Assembly: GCA_913046825.1 (NCBI GenBank)
Contig: CAJWTF010000082.1
Coordinates: forward strand, 1-16,465
DNA: 16,465 bases
From: an uncultured Rickettsiales bacterium
Lineage (GTDB): Bacteria; Pseudomonadota; Alphaproteobacteria; UBA8366
Reading direction: 5' to 3'
This document shows positions 1-10,915 of this stretch, piece after piece (positions within the stretch are counted from its first letter, which is position 1; each line of letters starts with the position of its first letter). The notes below the pieces were generated by a model. That model had not been told where the DNA came from. It worked only from the letters and a program-made list of their open reading frames with translations, and made no database searches. Both the position numbers and the translations under genes were made by a program.

Positions 1-95
1 CGTTAAGTTACGAATTATGCGATAGAAATAGAGCGAATTTCAGTGTTGGCATCGGATATTTCCCCGATTTTTAAACCTATATTGACAGCCGGGAT

Positions 96-1247
96 TCAAC
101 CGCCGTGATCGTCCCCGTAGCGGCTGATTCGCATATCGCGGTGGATATAGACGTTCATCAGCAGGCCGAAGCCGATGAGAACGGTCATCATGGCGGTGCC
201 GCCGTACGAGATCAGCGGCAAGGGGACGCCGACGACGGGGATCAAACCCATGACCATGGCGATGTTCATGAAGATGTAGAGGAAGAATGTCGTGATAATG
301 CCCATGGCAACGAGCCGCCCAAAATGACTGCGCGAGCGCATGGCGATGGCGAAGCCGTAAATTATGATTACGGCGTAAAGGGCGATCAGGAAGAGGCCGC
401 CGACGAGGCCGAATTCCTCCGCATACATGGTGAAGATAAAATCGGTCTGCATTTCGGGCAAAAACCGCAGATGACTTTGGGTTCCTTGCAGAAATCCATT
501 GCCGAAAACACCTCCGGACCCGAGCGCGATTTTCGATTGCAGGATGTGATAACCCGATCCCAAGGGATCACTCTCTGGTGAGAGAAACGTCATGATCCGG
601 TTCTTTTGATAGTTGTGTAGCATTGACCAACCGACCGGTATCGAAGCAAGGCCGATCAAGGCGATCAGAATGAATTTCCAAATGCGAACGCCAGCCAGGA
701 AGAATATCGCAGCACCGCCGATCAAAAGCAGCAAGGAGGTGCCAAGGTCAGGTTGGCGCAAAACGAGCGCCGTCGGCGCGGCGACAAGCAGGATCGGGAA
801 TAAGAGTCTCGTCGGGCGCGTGACATCTTCGAGGCTAAGACGATGAAAATACCGTGCGAGTGATAGAACCAATGCAATTTTCATCAGTTCAGACGGCTGC
901 AAATTGAAGAAATTAAGGCTGATCCAGCGCTGCGCGCCCATGCCGGCGGTCCCCGCGAATTCGACGGCAATCAGCAAAATTAAAGCAATGGCATAGAAAG
1001 CGTAGGCGTATCGCAACCAGAACCGGATATCGGTCAGAGCAATGGCGAGCATTAAACCCATCCCGACGGCGAAGCGGACCATCTGGCGCTCCGCCCAGGG
1101 CGTGTAACTCCCGTTTCCCGCAGAATAGAGCATGGCAAAGCCGATCGATGCGATCGCGCAGATCAGCAAGATCAGTATCCAGTTCAATTGCCAGAAACGT
1201 TGACCAGGCGTCATGGCGTTGGGATTCTGACGGTCGCGCGTGCTCAT
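96..1247 (-). CDS. rodA: RodA, SEDS peptidoglycan glycosyltransferase of the elongasome
   Basis: RodA polymerises lipid II into glycan strands for cell elongation, as the partner of PBP2 in the inner membrane. The 383-residue protein is strongly hydrophobic, with about ten membrane segments from residue 22 onward. It carries SEDS landmarks: QPSELMK (117-123), RQPDLGTS (164-171), LPEMQTDFIF with the putative catalytic Asp269, and VPLPLISYGGT near 341-351. The ATG at 1247 is chosen because the frame upstream is unconserved-looking sequence inside mrdA, and because this ATG overlaps the mrdA stop as ATGA, a typical translational-coupling arrangement; a GGAG lies about 8 nt upstream. It is the last gene of the mre/mrd cluster. 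The roughly 95 nt between its stop and the window edge contain only a weak 5-bp stem (near 51-68) and no convincing gene. Confidence 0.95.
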   Translation of the reverse strand: MSTRDRQNPNAMTPGQRFWQLNWILILLICAIASIGFAMLYSAGNGSYTPWAERQMVRFAVGMGLMLAIALTDIRFWLRYAYAFYAIALILLIAVEFAGTAGMGAQRWISLNFFNLQPSELMKIALVLSLARYFHRLSLEDVTRPTRLLFPILLVAAPTALVLRQPDLGTSLLLLIGGAAIFFLAGVRIWKFILIALIGLASIPVGWSMLHNYQKNRIMTFLSPESDPLGSGYHILQSKIALGSGGVFGNGFLQGTQSHLRFLPEMQTDFIFTMYAEEFGLVGGLFLIALYAVIIIYGFAIAMRSRSHFGRLVAMGIITTFFLYIFMNIAMVMGLIPVVGVPLPLISYGGTAMMTVLIGFGLLMNVYIHRDMRISRYGDDHGG

Positions 1248-3100
1248 TCCTTGCGCTCCGCATCTGCTAATCGTTGCGGTAATTGGAGGCGCTGTGTTTC
1301 GCGCAGAATATCCCTTGCGATCGGTGCCGCTGTCTTTGAGCCGGCACCGCCATGTTCGATCACAACAGAGACGGCAAAAACCGGATCGTCGACTGGTGCG
1401 TAACCGACGAAAAGCGAGTGATCCCGCTCGCGCCATGGTTTCTCTCGATTTTTCCGAACGCCAGATTCGCGTTCGACCATCGTTATGCGGCGGACCTGCG
1501 CGGTACCGGTCTTGCCGCCAAAGGCTTTTCCCGGCTCCTGGATGCGAGAGCTATAGGCGGTTCCGCGCGGATGATTGACCGCTTCGTCGAGAGCATGCAT
1601 GACGAGTTCTCGGGACCGTTTGGAAATACCGATGTGCGGGAATGAAGACGCGGTCGGGGTCTCGTCGCTGGTATCGATGGTCTCACGTGTCAATCGCGGC
1701 AAGACAGCGTAGCCCCCATTCACGGTGCGCGCTGTCATGATGGCGAGCTGCAACGGTGTGGTCAGGACGTATCCTTGTCCAATGGCCGCGATCAGAGTTT
1801 CGCCCTTCAGCCAGGATTTGCCTATATGCTCCCGTTTCCAAGCCCTGGTCGGAATCATGCCGGCGCGTTCACCTGGAATATCGAGGCCGAACTTAGATCC
1901 CAAGCCGAGCTTTCGCGCCGTAGTGGCGATACGATCGACACCGAGTTTCAACGCTAATTCATAAAAATAAACGTCACAAGACTCCCGCATCCCGTCGACC
2001 ATATTGACAAGACCATGGCCGTGTTTGTTCCAACAATGGAAGCGTTGATCGCCGAGTTCGGTAAAGCCGGAGCAGAAAACTCGATAATCCGGCGAGATGC
2101 CCGCTTCCGCGGCAGCCATCATCACCGCAAGTTTGAAAGTAGAGCCGGGGGCGTATTGACCCGAGATCGCTTTATTATTCAGAGGTGTATCGGGGTTTTC
2201 GATTAGCTTTTTCCAGGCCTTCGAATTCAGTCCTTCGTTGAACGCGTTCGGATCGAAACTGGGTGTTGAGACCGTCGCCAAAATTTCACCGTTTCGGACA
2301 TCGAGGACGACGGCGGCGGCCCTGCGGTAATCGGCGATTCGCTCGGTGATAAAACGCTGTAGTCCGAGGTCCATGGTTAAGACAATGTGCTTGCCGGGCT
2401 TGCCTTTGCTGCGTTTCAACTCCCGGATGACGCGGCCGATCGCGTTGACCTCGACTTGGCTGTTTCCAGCGGTGCCTCGCAGCGCCAAATCGTGTTGCCG
2501 CTCGATGCCGTTCTTTCCGACACGGAACCCAGGTAATTCCAGTAATGGATCTCCGGTCAAATCCTTCTCTGAGACCGCTGCGACATACCCCATGACATGG
2601 GCGGCAACTTGCCCGTTGGGATAATGGCGGGATTGACCGACGTCGATGCTGATACCCGGCAGATCAGGTGCGTTGACCTCGATGCGGCTGACCTCTTGCC
2701 AGCTCAAGTTTTCCCGAACGGTGATCGGCACAAAGGCGCGCCGCCGCCGGGCTTCCCGCAATACGCGTCGGCGATCGTATGCGTGAACCTCGATCACGGT
2801 ATTGAGGCGATCCAGGGTCTTCCGAACATCCAAGGCTTGTTCGGGTACCAACACAACTCGGTAATTTTGCACGTTTACCGCAAGCGGCGCTCCGTTCCGG
2901 TCGACAATGTGTCCCCGTGGCGGAGCGAGGAGACGGAGGTTGATACGGTTGTCATCCGCCAGCATTTGGTAGCGCTGAGATTCCAATACCTGAAGGTAAT
3001 AGAGTCGTCCGCACAACACTCCCAGCAACGCGAGCTTGCCTCCGACTAGGACTGCCGCCCGACGTCGGAAGGATTTGACCCGCAATTTTTCCGGTTGCAT
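1244..3100 (-). CDS. mrdA: Penicillin-binding protein 2, elongation-specific transpeptidase
   Basis: This is the class B penicillin-binding protein that cross-links lateral-wall peptidoglycan made by RodA, on the periplasmic side of the inner membrane. The 618-residue protein has a short cytoplasmic basic N-terminus, one membrane anchor at about residues 14-36, a PBP dimer/pedestal domain (about 60-235, with APPRGHIVDRNG at 59-70) and a transpeptidase domain. The active-site motifs are all visible: STFK with nucleophile Ser320, SCD at 374-376 and KTGT at 530-533. The ATG at 3100 has a good GAGGAG ribosome-binding site lying inside the end of mreD, 6 nt away. The length matches the family. The stop overlaps the rodA start by four bases. 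Nothing suggests loss of function. Confidence 0.96.
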   Translation of the reverse strand: MQPEKLRVKSFRRRAAVLVGGKLALLGVLCGRLYYLQVLESQRYQMLADDNRINLRLLAPPRGHIVDRNGAPLAVNVQNYRVVLVPEQALDVRKTLDRLNTVIEVHAYDRRRVLREARRRRAFVPITVRENLSWQEVSRIEVNAPDLPGISIDVGQSRHYPNGQVAAHVMGYVAAVSEKDLTGDPLLELPGFRVGKNGIERQHDLALRGTAGNSQVEVNAIGRVIRELKRSKGKPGKHIVLTMDLGLQRFITERIADYRRAAAVVLDVRNGEILATVSTPSFDPNAFNEGLNSKAWKKLIENPDTPLNNKAISGQYAPGSTFKLAVMMAAAEAGISPDYRVFCSGFTELGDQRFHCWNKHGHGLVNMVDGMRESCDVYFYELALKLGVDRIATTARKLGLGSKFGLDIPGERAGMIPTRAWKREHIGKSWLKGETLIAAIGQGYVLTTPLQLAIMTARTVNGGYAVLPRLTRETIDTSDETPTASSFPHIGISKRSRELVMHALDEAVNHPRGTAYSSRIQEPGKAFGGKTGTAQVRRITMVERESGVRKNREKPWRERDHSLFVGYAPVDDPVFAVSVVIEHGGAGSKTAAPIARDILRETQRLQLPQRLADAERKE

Positions 3101-3106
3101 GGCCCA

Positions 3107-3622
3107 CTACTCCTCTTGAGGTAGCGTACGGTGCACTTGCACGAAGAGCCATCCAAAAATCGGATACGCGGCGACATTCATGGCGCATTCATAAAATGCG
3201 GGCTCGGGCGCCAGCATGCTCGCAACCAAAAGGGAGGCGATGACCCATTCCATCGTCGCGACGCATAATGAGACGATCATGAAGCCCCACCAAACGATAA
3301 AAAAAGACTTCCCGTAAAAAAATCGCACTTGGGAGACGGCGATAATATAGACCACGACAAGGATTCCAGCGTTCTGTCCGATGGGACCGCCGGACATGAA
3401 GTCCTGCAGCAAACCGACGATGAAGACCGCGCCGCTCGGCAATAGGGAGGGTCGGTGTAAGGCCCAGTAATAGATGGCCATCAAGGCTAAGTTCGGTGAA
3501 ATCGCGGCATAACTGGGCAGATGCAAAGGCACCAGGTTAAGGATCACCAAGGCCAGCGATAAGAGAAACGGCGTCAGTTTCCGGGCAGTAAGATCGAGGT
3601 GTTGCCAAACGGCACTCTTCAT
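3107..3622 (-). CDS. mreD: MreD, rod-shape-determining membrane protein
   Basis: MreD is a small integral membrane component of the elongasome that works with MreC; its biochemical role is less defined than that of its partners. The 171-residue protein is almost entirely hydrophobic with about five predicted membrane segments. It has the MreD-like stretch around residues 64-90, where GLLQDFMSGGPIGQNAG resembles the family's conserved GLLxDxxxGxxxG pattern. Its ATG overlaps the mreC TGA as ATGA, and no clear Shine-Dalgarno precedes it, so translation is probably coupled to mreC. Assignment rests on composition, this motif and strict gene order; MreD proteins diverge quickly. Confidence 0.9.
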   Translation of the reverse strand: MKSAVWQHLDLTARKLTPFLLSLALVILNLVPLHLPSYAAISPNLALMAIYYWALHRPSLLPSGAVFIVGLLQDFMSGGPIGQNAGILVVVYIIAVSQVRFFYGKSFFIVWWGFMIVSLCVATMEWVIASLLVASMLAPEPAFYECAMNVAAYPIFGWLFVQVHRTLPQEE

Positions 3623-4506
3623 CGATTTTGGCCGGCACCCTGGGTCATGGGTGCGTTATCCTCACCAATTACGCCATCGAGGCCGTAATCCACAAGCCGC
3701 ACGAACTCAAGCTGATCGGAACTGGCGAAGGTCTCAATCCGGATGCCGGCATCGCCGATTTCAGCAACGACGCCGATCGGCAGACCGGTTGGGAACATGC
3801 CGCCGTGGCCCGACGTGACAATACGTGAGCCAATCTTTACATCCGCATTGGCAGAGACAAAGGTCAGACGCGGCCATTTACTGTTGTCGCCGGCTAGCAC
3901 CGCGCGGGCGCGCGAACTTTCGACGAGGACGGGAATACGGCTATTCAAATCGCTAATCAGTAGAACACGAGAGGATTTACCGCCTGTCGCGGCGACACGA
4001 CCCAAAAGCCCTGCGTCGGTAATCGCGGCATGACCGCGTTGGACACCTTCGCGGGTACCGGCATTGACCAAAAGGCTGCGGATAAAGGGTCCACTGGAAT
4101 CGCCGATGACGCGGGCCGCGATGGAGTGCGTTGGCGCCTCACCGGAGTATTTGAGCAGGGTGCGCAGTTGGTCGTTTTCCGCCAGCAATCTGCGTGCAGC
4201 GTGTTGCCACTGTAACAATCGCGCGTTTTCGATTTTTAGGGCCGCATTGGTCTCACGTAGATGGGCGAGTTCCCGGACGTGGTCTATGGCATTGGAGATC
4301 GTCGCTATGGGCTGGGAAAGCGCGTCGAGCACTGGCGCCGTCAAATCGATTAGCGCCATTCGGGTTTCCTCGAAGATTTTCGGATCCGTCCGACCGATCA
4401 TCAACAGGCCGACTGCGGTGCCCAATAGCAACAAGAATGTAAACCTCTGCGCGAGGCTGCGCATCGGTGCCGCAACGCGGATGACTGACCCTGGTTTCTC
4501 CTTCAC
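3619..4506 (-). CDS. mreC: MreC, periplasmic elongasome scaffold
   Basis: MreC is a bitopic protein whose periplasmic beta-barrel domains are thought to link and activate PBP2/RodA. In this 295-residue version a basic N-terminus is followed by one membrane helix (about residues 21-38), a charged coiled-coil-like segment (about 70-118, rich in E, L and R), then a beta-rich region. That region includes the family-typical AARVIGDSSGPF near 131-142 and TSGHGGMFPTGLPIGVV near 232-248. The start is a GTG at 4506: the next ATG would remove 14 residues whose sequence (SVIRVAAPMRSLAQRF) resembles the usual alphaproteobacterial N-terminus. It lies 71 nt downstream of mreB and overlaps mreD by four bases. 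Confidence 0.93.
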   Translation of the reverse strand: MKEKPGSVIRVAAPMRSLAQRFTFLLLLGTAVGLLMIGRTDPKIFEETRMALIDLTAPVLDALSQPIATISNAIDHVRELAHLRETNAALKIENARLLQWQHAARRLLAENDQLRTLLKYSGEAPTHSIAARVIGDSSGPFIRSLLVNAGTREGVQRGHAAITDAGLLGRVAATGGKSSRVLLISDLNSRIPVLVESSRARAVLAGDNSKWPRLTFVSANADVKIGSRIVTSGHGGMFPTGLPIGVVAEIGDAGIRIETFASSDQLEFVRLVDYGLDGVIGEDNAPMTQGAGQNR

Positions 4507-4563
4507 GTCGGCTCTCAGCTTGTCTCAGTTAATGTCCAATAACTTCCCCAGGTTATGCACTGA

Positions 4564-5624
<1,061 letters not shown>

Positions 5625-5803
5625 TTATCCTTCTCGATTATCCAGGACGGGCATGCTCGCTGGTTTGCGATGCCGTGGCGGGCGCACCTTCGCGGTATAT
5701 CTGTCAATAACGGCATTCGGTCGTTTTTCAATTTATGTCCTTAATCAGAGGCTTAAGTTTTACTTCTCCGGTAACAGGTTAGAATACTCTCGGGCCTCAT
5801 CAT

Positions 5804-5852
5804 GCTTTATGAGTCCTAAATCACAGAGTGTCAGCGCCATAAAGCAGGACTC
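5804..5852. repeat. Interleaved inverted repeats (A-B-A'-B' order)
   Basis: Two adjacent 7-nt words, A = GCTTTAT (5804-5810) and B = GAGTCCT (5811-5817), are followed after 21 nt by their exact reverse complements in the same order: A' = ATAAAGC (5839-5845) and B' = AGGACTC (5846-5852). Order A-B-A'-B' cannot form one hairpin. It allows either an H-type pseudoknot or two mutually exclusive 7-bp helices, or it may be two overlapping protein-binding sites. It lies about 190-240 nt upstream of the mreB start. The base pairing is seen directly; any function is inferred. Confidence 0.55.
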
Positions 5853-5904
5853 AAGGTTAAGAGTAGTTCCTTAAATACTTTTGTTAAAAGGATTTTTTAC
5901 TGAG

Positions 5905-5925
5905 ATGCAAGAAAATTTCTTGCAT
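5905..5925. promoter_or_regulatory. Perfect 10-bp-arm palindrome, possible operator
   Basis: Arms ATGCAAGAAA (5905-5914) and TTTCTTGCAT (5916-5925) are perfect reverse complements around a single central A. An extra TTGCAT half-site-like word follows at 5930-5935. With essentially no loop, this is more likely a binding site for a dimeric regulator than an RNA hairpin, but it could also extrude as RNA structure at the end of the ilv transcript. The likely target gene is mreB, whose start lies 290 nt away on the minus strand. Confidence 0.5.
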
Positions 5926-5950
5926 GAAATTGCATAAGCGACTCGGACTC

Positions 5951-5985
5951 GCAGCCGACGGCCTCATTCAGCTGCCGTAGGCTGC
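5951..5985 (-). terminator. Stem-loop downstream of ilvC, possible terminator without U-tract
   Basis: Arms 5951-5962 and 5974-5985 pair at 11 of 12 positions (one G/A mismatch) around an 11-nt loop. It begins 24 nt after the ilvC stop in transcript order. The stem is GC-rich and stable-looking, but no run of U follows on the minus strand, so a classical intrinsic terminator is not shown. It may be a 3'-end stabilising hairpin or a Rho-assisted stop. Confidence 0.4.
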
Positions 5986-6008
5986 ATATTCTAGTAGTCG
6001 TTTGTCGT

Positions 6009-7028
6009 TCAGTTCTTCGATTTATCGACAAGCTTGTTCTCCGACAACCACGGCATCATAGCGCGCAAACGGGCACCTACTTCCTCGCTGTCGTGTTCGC
6101 TGGAGCTGCGGCGCATGGCCTTGAGGCTCGGCTGGCCGACTTCGCATTCGGTCATCCATTCGCGCACGAACCGGCCCGATTGAATATCGGCCAAGAGCGA
6201 CTTCATGTTTTCCTTCACATGATCGTCGATGATCCGGTCGCCGGCGGAGAGGTCACCGTACTCGGCTGTGTTGGAGACCGAGTAGCGCATGTCGGAGATG
6301 CCGCCTTCGTAGACCAGGTCGACGATCAGTTTCACCTCGTGCATGCACTCGAAATATGCCATCTCGGGCGCGTAGCCGGCTTCCACGAGGGTATCGAACC
6401 CGGCTTGCATCAAACGGGTGAGACCACCACAGAGAACCGCTTGCTCGCCGAACAAATCGGTTTCGCATTCCTCGCGGAAGGTCGTCTCGATGATTCCGGC
6501 GCGGGCGCCGCCGATAGCGGAGCCGTAACTGAGGCCGATATCGTGACAGTTTCCGGTCGGGTTGGCGTGTACCGCGAGCAGCGAAGGGACGCCGGCGCCG
6601 CGCTCATACTCGGAGCGGACGGTGTGGCCGGGGCCTTTCGGTGCGATCATGAAGACGTCAATGTCGTCACGGGGCTCGATCAAGCCGAAGTGAATGTTGA
6701 GGCCGTGCGCGAAGGCTAAGGCGGCGCCTTCCTTAATGTTCGGCTCAAGGTCGTCATAATACAGCGCGCGTTGGCCCTCATCCGGGGTCAGCACCATAAT
6801 AATGTCACCCCATTTAGCGGCGTCCGCGGGGGATATCACTTCAAAACCGGCGGCTTCCGCCTTGGGAACGCTGCCGGAGCCGGGGCGAAGGGCGATCTTA
6901 ACCTCTTTCACTCCAGAATCACGCATGTTCATGGAATGGGCATGGCCCTGGCTGCCGTATCCTACGATGACGACTTTCTTTGATTTGACGAGATTGACGT
7001 CGGCATCGCGATCATAATAGACGCGCAT
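6009..7028 (-). CDS. ilvC: Ketol-acid reductoisomerase, class I (short bacterial form)
   Basis: This NADPH- and Mg-dependent enzyme converts acetolactate or acetohydroxybutyrate to the dihydroxy acids of valine/leucine and isoleucine synthesis. The 339-residue protein has the Rossmann motif GYGSQG (23-28), the NADPH-type loop ALRPGSGS (46-53), His108, the PKGPG loop at 130-134, metal ligands Asp191/Glu195 (DLFGEQ) and Glu227/Glu231 (ECMHE), and Ser252 in SVSNTAEYG. Length and sequence are those of ordinary alphaproteobacterial IlvC. The ATG at 7028 is preceded by AAGAGGA; the frame continues upstream into the neighbouring gene but has no family resemblance there. It is the last gene of the ilv unit, 29 nt after a second, unlike ilvC. 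All catalytic residues are present, so it should be active. Confidence 0.96.
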   Translation of the reverse strand: MRVYYDRDADVNLVKSKKVVIVGYGSQGHAHSMNMRDSGVKEVKIALRPGSGSVPKAEAAGFEVISPADAAKWGDIIMVLTPDEGQRALYYDDLEPNIKEGAALAFAHGLNIHFGLIEPRDDIDVFMIAPKGPGHTVRSEYERGAGVPSLLAVHANPTGNCHDIGLSYGSAIGGARAGIIETTFREECETDLFGEQAVLCGGLTRLMQAGFDTLVEAGYAPEMAYFECMHEVKLIVDLVYEGGISDMRYSVSNTAEYGDLSAGDRIIDDHVKENMKSLLADIQSGRFVREWMTECEVGQPSLKAMRRSSSEHDSEEVGARLRAMMPWLSENKLVDKSKN

Positions 7029-7057
7029 ATTAATAGTCCTCTTGTTTTCGTTCTGGC

Positions 7058-8569
<1,512 letters not shown>

Positions 8570-9127
8570 TCAGAGAGTTTGCGTGCCGCGGGCAATAGCA
8601 ACACTGCCACTGCGGACGATCTCGACCTGGCCGAGCTCGCGCATCAGGTTTATGAAAGCATTTACCTTGCTGGGCGAGCCGGTCATTTGGAAGACGAAGG
8701 AATTGGTGGTGGTGTCGACCGCGTCAGCGCCGAATATCTCGGCGATGCGGAGCGACTCCCGGCGTTCGTGCGAACGCGATTTCGAAATCACCTTGACGAG
8801 TGCCAAGTCACGCTCGACATATGGGCCTTCCTCGGAGAGGTCGTGTACTTCATAGACGGGGACCAGGCGATCGAGTTGATGGCGGATTTGGTCAATGATC
8901 ATCGGTGTGCCGGTGGTCACGACGGTAATCCGCGACTTAGAGGTGTCTTCCGAGACCGCCGCCACCGTCAGGCTTTCGATATTATAGCCGCGGCCGGCAA
9001 ACAGGCCGATCACGCGGGCGAGGACGCCCGGCTCGTTGACCACCAAGACCGCAAAAGTGTGACGTTCTTCCTTATCGCCCATATCCATAAAGTTATAGGC
9101 GGCACCAGGTTGTGTATTCTTTGCCAT
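8570..9127 (-). CDS. ilvN: Acetolactate synthase small (regulatory) subunit
   Basis: This is the regulatory subunit of acetohydroxyacid synthase. It binds the IlvB catalytic subunit, stimulates it and confers valine feedback inhibition through its ACT domain. The 185-residue protein opens with the ACT domain at about residues 22-96: HTFAVLVVNEPGVLARVIGLF, then GRGYNIESLTVA. A C-terminal regulatory domain includes ISKSRSHERRESLRIAEIFGADAVD. The length suits the IlvH-type larger small subunit. The ATG at 9127 is preferred over a TTG two codons upstream; neither has a strong Shine-Dalgarno. Fifteen nt separate it from ilvB, so translation may be coupled. The symbol ilvH is also used for this protein. 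Confidence 0.94.
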   Translation of the reverse strand: MAKNTQPGAAYNFMDMGDKEERHTFAVLVVNEPGVLARVIGLFAGRGYNIESLTVAAVSEDTSKSRITVVTTGTPMIIDQIRHQLDRLVPVYEVHDLSEEGPYVERDLALVKVISKSRSHERRESLRIAEIFGADAVDTTTNSFVFQMTGSPSKVNAFINLMRELGQVEIVRSGSVAIARGTQTL

Positions 9128-9142
9128 TCTCAAATCATCCGA

Positions 9143-10915
9143 TCAAACGAGGACCATGCCGTCAGCCGACACGCCGTCCTTACCGAAGGCCTGGGCTTCA
9201 CCACCCAGGATCATTTCATTATGCGCCGAGCCCGATGGGATCATCGGGAAGCAGTTTTCCGTCGGATCGACGCCAACATCGGCGATCACCGGCCGGTCGA
9301 CCGCAATCATCTCGCGGATCAAATCGTCCAAATCCGCCGGGTCGGAGGTACGCAGGCCGACCCCGCCGAAACTTTCCGCGAGCTTCACGAAATCGGGTAG
9401 CGAATCCATATAGGTCTCCGAATACCGGCTGCCGTGGAGCAGTTCCTGCCACTGGCGTACCATGCCCATATACTGGTTATTCAAGATGAAGATCTTGATC
9501 GGCAGACGGTGTTGAATGGCCGTCGCAATTTCCTGCATATTCATCATGAACGAAGCTTCGCCCGAGATATCGACGACCAGCTTCTTTGGGTGTGCGACTT
9601 GGACGCCGACTGCCGCAGGCAAACCGTAACCCATGGTGCCGAGGCCGCCCGATGTCATCCAGTGATAGGGCTTCTCGAATTTATAGAACTGTGCCGCCCA
9701 CATTTGGTGTTGGCCGACTTCGGTGGTGATGAAGGTTTCTTGATCTTTCGTCAACTCGTACAGCCGCTCGATCGCGTATTGCGGTTTGATAGTCTTCTTG
9801 TTCTGGCTATAAGCGAGGCAATTGACGCCCTGCCAAGCTTCGATCCGTTCCCACCAAGCCCGCAGGGCTTTACCGTTCGTGCGCCGTTTCTTGCGCGCTT
9901 TCCAGGCCTTGGTTAGCTGCTGAATCACCGTACCGACGTCGCCAACAATGGGGATGTCGGCCCGTACGTTCTTGTTGATGGACGACGGATCGATATCGAT
10001 GTGGATCTTTGTCGAGTTCGGCGCGAAAGCGTCGAGCCGGCCGGTAATGCGGTCGTCGAAGCGTGCACCAACGCAAATCAACGCATCGCAATCGTGCATC
10101 GCCATATTGGCTTCATAGGTACCGTGCATGCCCAGCATACCGACGAATTGCGGGTCGGAGCCTGGCAACGCACCTAATCCCATGAGCGTCAGCGTGCAGG
10201 GATATCCGGTCATGCGCACGAAATCCGTAAACTTCTTGCACGCTGCCGGTCCGGAATTGATGATGCCGCCGCCGCCATAGAAGATCGGACGTTCCGCGTT
10301 GGCGATCAGCTCGATAGCCTGTTCGATAGCGGCCGCATCGCCTTTCATTTGTGGGCGGTAACTGGCGTGCTTGACCGTGGTTGGCGGTGAATAAGGACAA
10401 TCCGCAAATTGGATATCCTTCGGCAGATCGATCACAACGGGACCAGGGCGGCCTGTGCGCGCGACGTAGAAAGCCTCGTGCATCGTGGTCGCCAGAGCTT
10501 CGGTATCCTTTACCAGGTAGTTATGCTTGGTGCAGGGCCGCGTGATGCCGGTGGTGTCGCATTCTTGGAACGCATCGTTGCCGATCAGATGGGTTGGGAC
10601 TTGGCCGGTCAGGCAGACGATTGGTATGGAATCCATCAGCGCATCGGTGAGGCCGGTAACCGCGTTGGTGGCGCCCGGCCCGGAGGTCACGAGAACGACC
10701 CCGACCTTCCCGGAGGAACGAGCATAGCCTTCCGCCGCATGAACCGCGCCTTGTTCGTGGCGAACCAAAATGTGCCGCAGCTTATTCTGCTTAAACAGCT
10801 CGTCGTAAATCGGTAAAACCGCGCCACCCGGATAGCCGAAGACGACCTCGACACCCTGATCGATAAGGGATCGGACGATCACCTCCGCACCGGTCATGGT
10901 TTTGTCTGTCGCCAT
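9143..10915 (-). CDS. ilvB: Acetolactate synthase large (catalytic) subunit
   Basis: This thiamine-diphosphate and FAD-dependent enzyme condenses pyruvate with pyruvate or 2-ketobutyrate, the first committed step of branched-chain amino acid synthesis. The 590-residue protein has catalytic Glu54 in RHEQGAVHAAEGYA, the LVTSGPGATN segment (75-84), a central FAD-binding domain, GGLGTMGYGLPAA (423-435) and the ThDP/Mg motif GEASFMMN (452-459) with the distal Asn. GEAS in place of the textbook GDGS is common in alphaproteobacteria to my knowledge. The ATG at 10915 has a GGAG 8 nt upstream; the frame stays open further upstream, but those residues do not resemble the family. It is the first gene of the ilvB-ilvN-ilvC-ilvC unit, 123 nt after miaA. 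Confidence 0.96.
   Translation of the reverse strand: MATDKTMTGAEVIVRSLIDQGVEVVFGYPGGAVLPIYDELFKQNKLRHILVRHEQGAVHAAEGYARSSGKVGVVLVTSGPGATNAVTGLTDALMDSIPIVCLTGQVPTHLIGNDAFQECDTTGITRPCTKHNYLVKDTEALATTMHEAFYVARTGRPGPVVIDLPKDIQFADCPYSPPTTVKHASYRPQMKGDAAAIEQAIELIANAERPIFYGGGGIINSGPAACKKFTDFVRMTGYPCTLTLMGLGALPGSDPQFVGMLGMHGTYEANMAMHDCDALICVGARFDDRITGRLDAFAPNSTKIHIDIDPSSINKNVRADIPIVGDVGTVIQQLTKAWKARKKRRTNGKALRAWWERIEAWQGVNCLAYSQNKKTIKPQYAIERLYELTKDQETFITTEVGQHQMWAAQFYKFEKPYHWMTSGGLGTMGYGLPAAVGVQVAHPKKLVVDISGEASFMMNMQEIATAIQHRLPIKIFILNNQYMGMVRQWQELLHGSRYSETYMDSLPDFVKLAESFGGVGLRTSDPADLDDLIREMIAVDRPVIADVGVDPTENCFPMIPSGSAHNEMILGGEAQAFGKDGVSADGMVLV

Noticed and set aside
51..72. Weak ATCGG/CCGAT hairpin followed by T residues on the plus strand near the window start
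   Set aside because: Only 5 bp of stem; on the minus strand, where rodA ends, the T-run is on the wrong side. It could serve a plus-strand gene, but none is visible.
1248..1436. In-frame N-terminal extension of rodA
   Set aside because: The extra 63 residues are basic, unlike RodA, and lie inside mrdA coding sequence; the ATGA overlap gives a natural start at 1247.
5702..5707. TTGACA on the minus strand as the mreB -35 box
   Set aside because: At 16-18 nt downstream the sequence is GC-rich with no acceptable -10 box.
6093..6719. Plus-strand open frame of about 208 codons opposite ilvC
   Set aside because: A shadow of a GC-rich conserved gene; no domain or ribosome-binding context.
8579..9400. 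Long plus-strand open frame (273 codons) opposite ilvN and the end of ilvB
   Set aside because: It is antisense to two strongly supported genes and its composition is that of a mirrored coding frame (rich in D, H, R); no family recognised.
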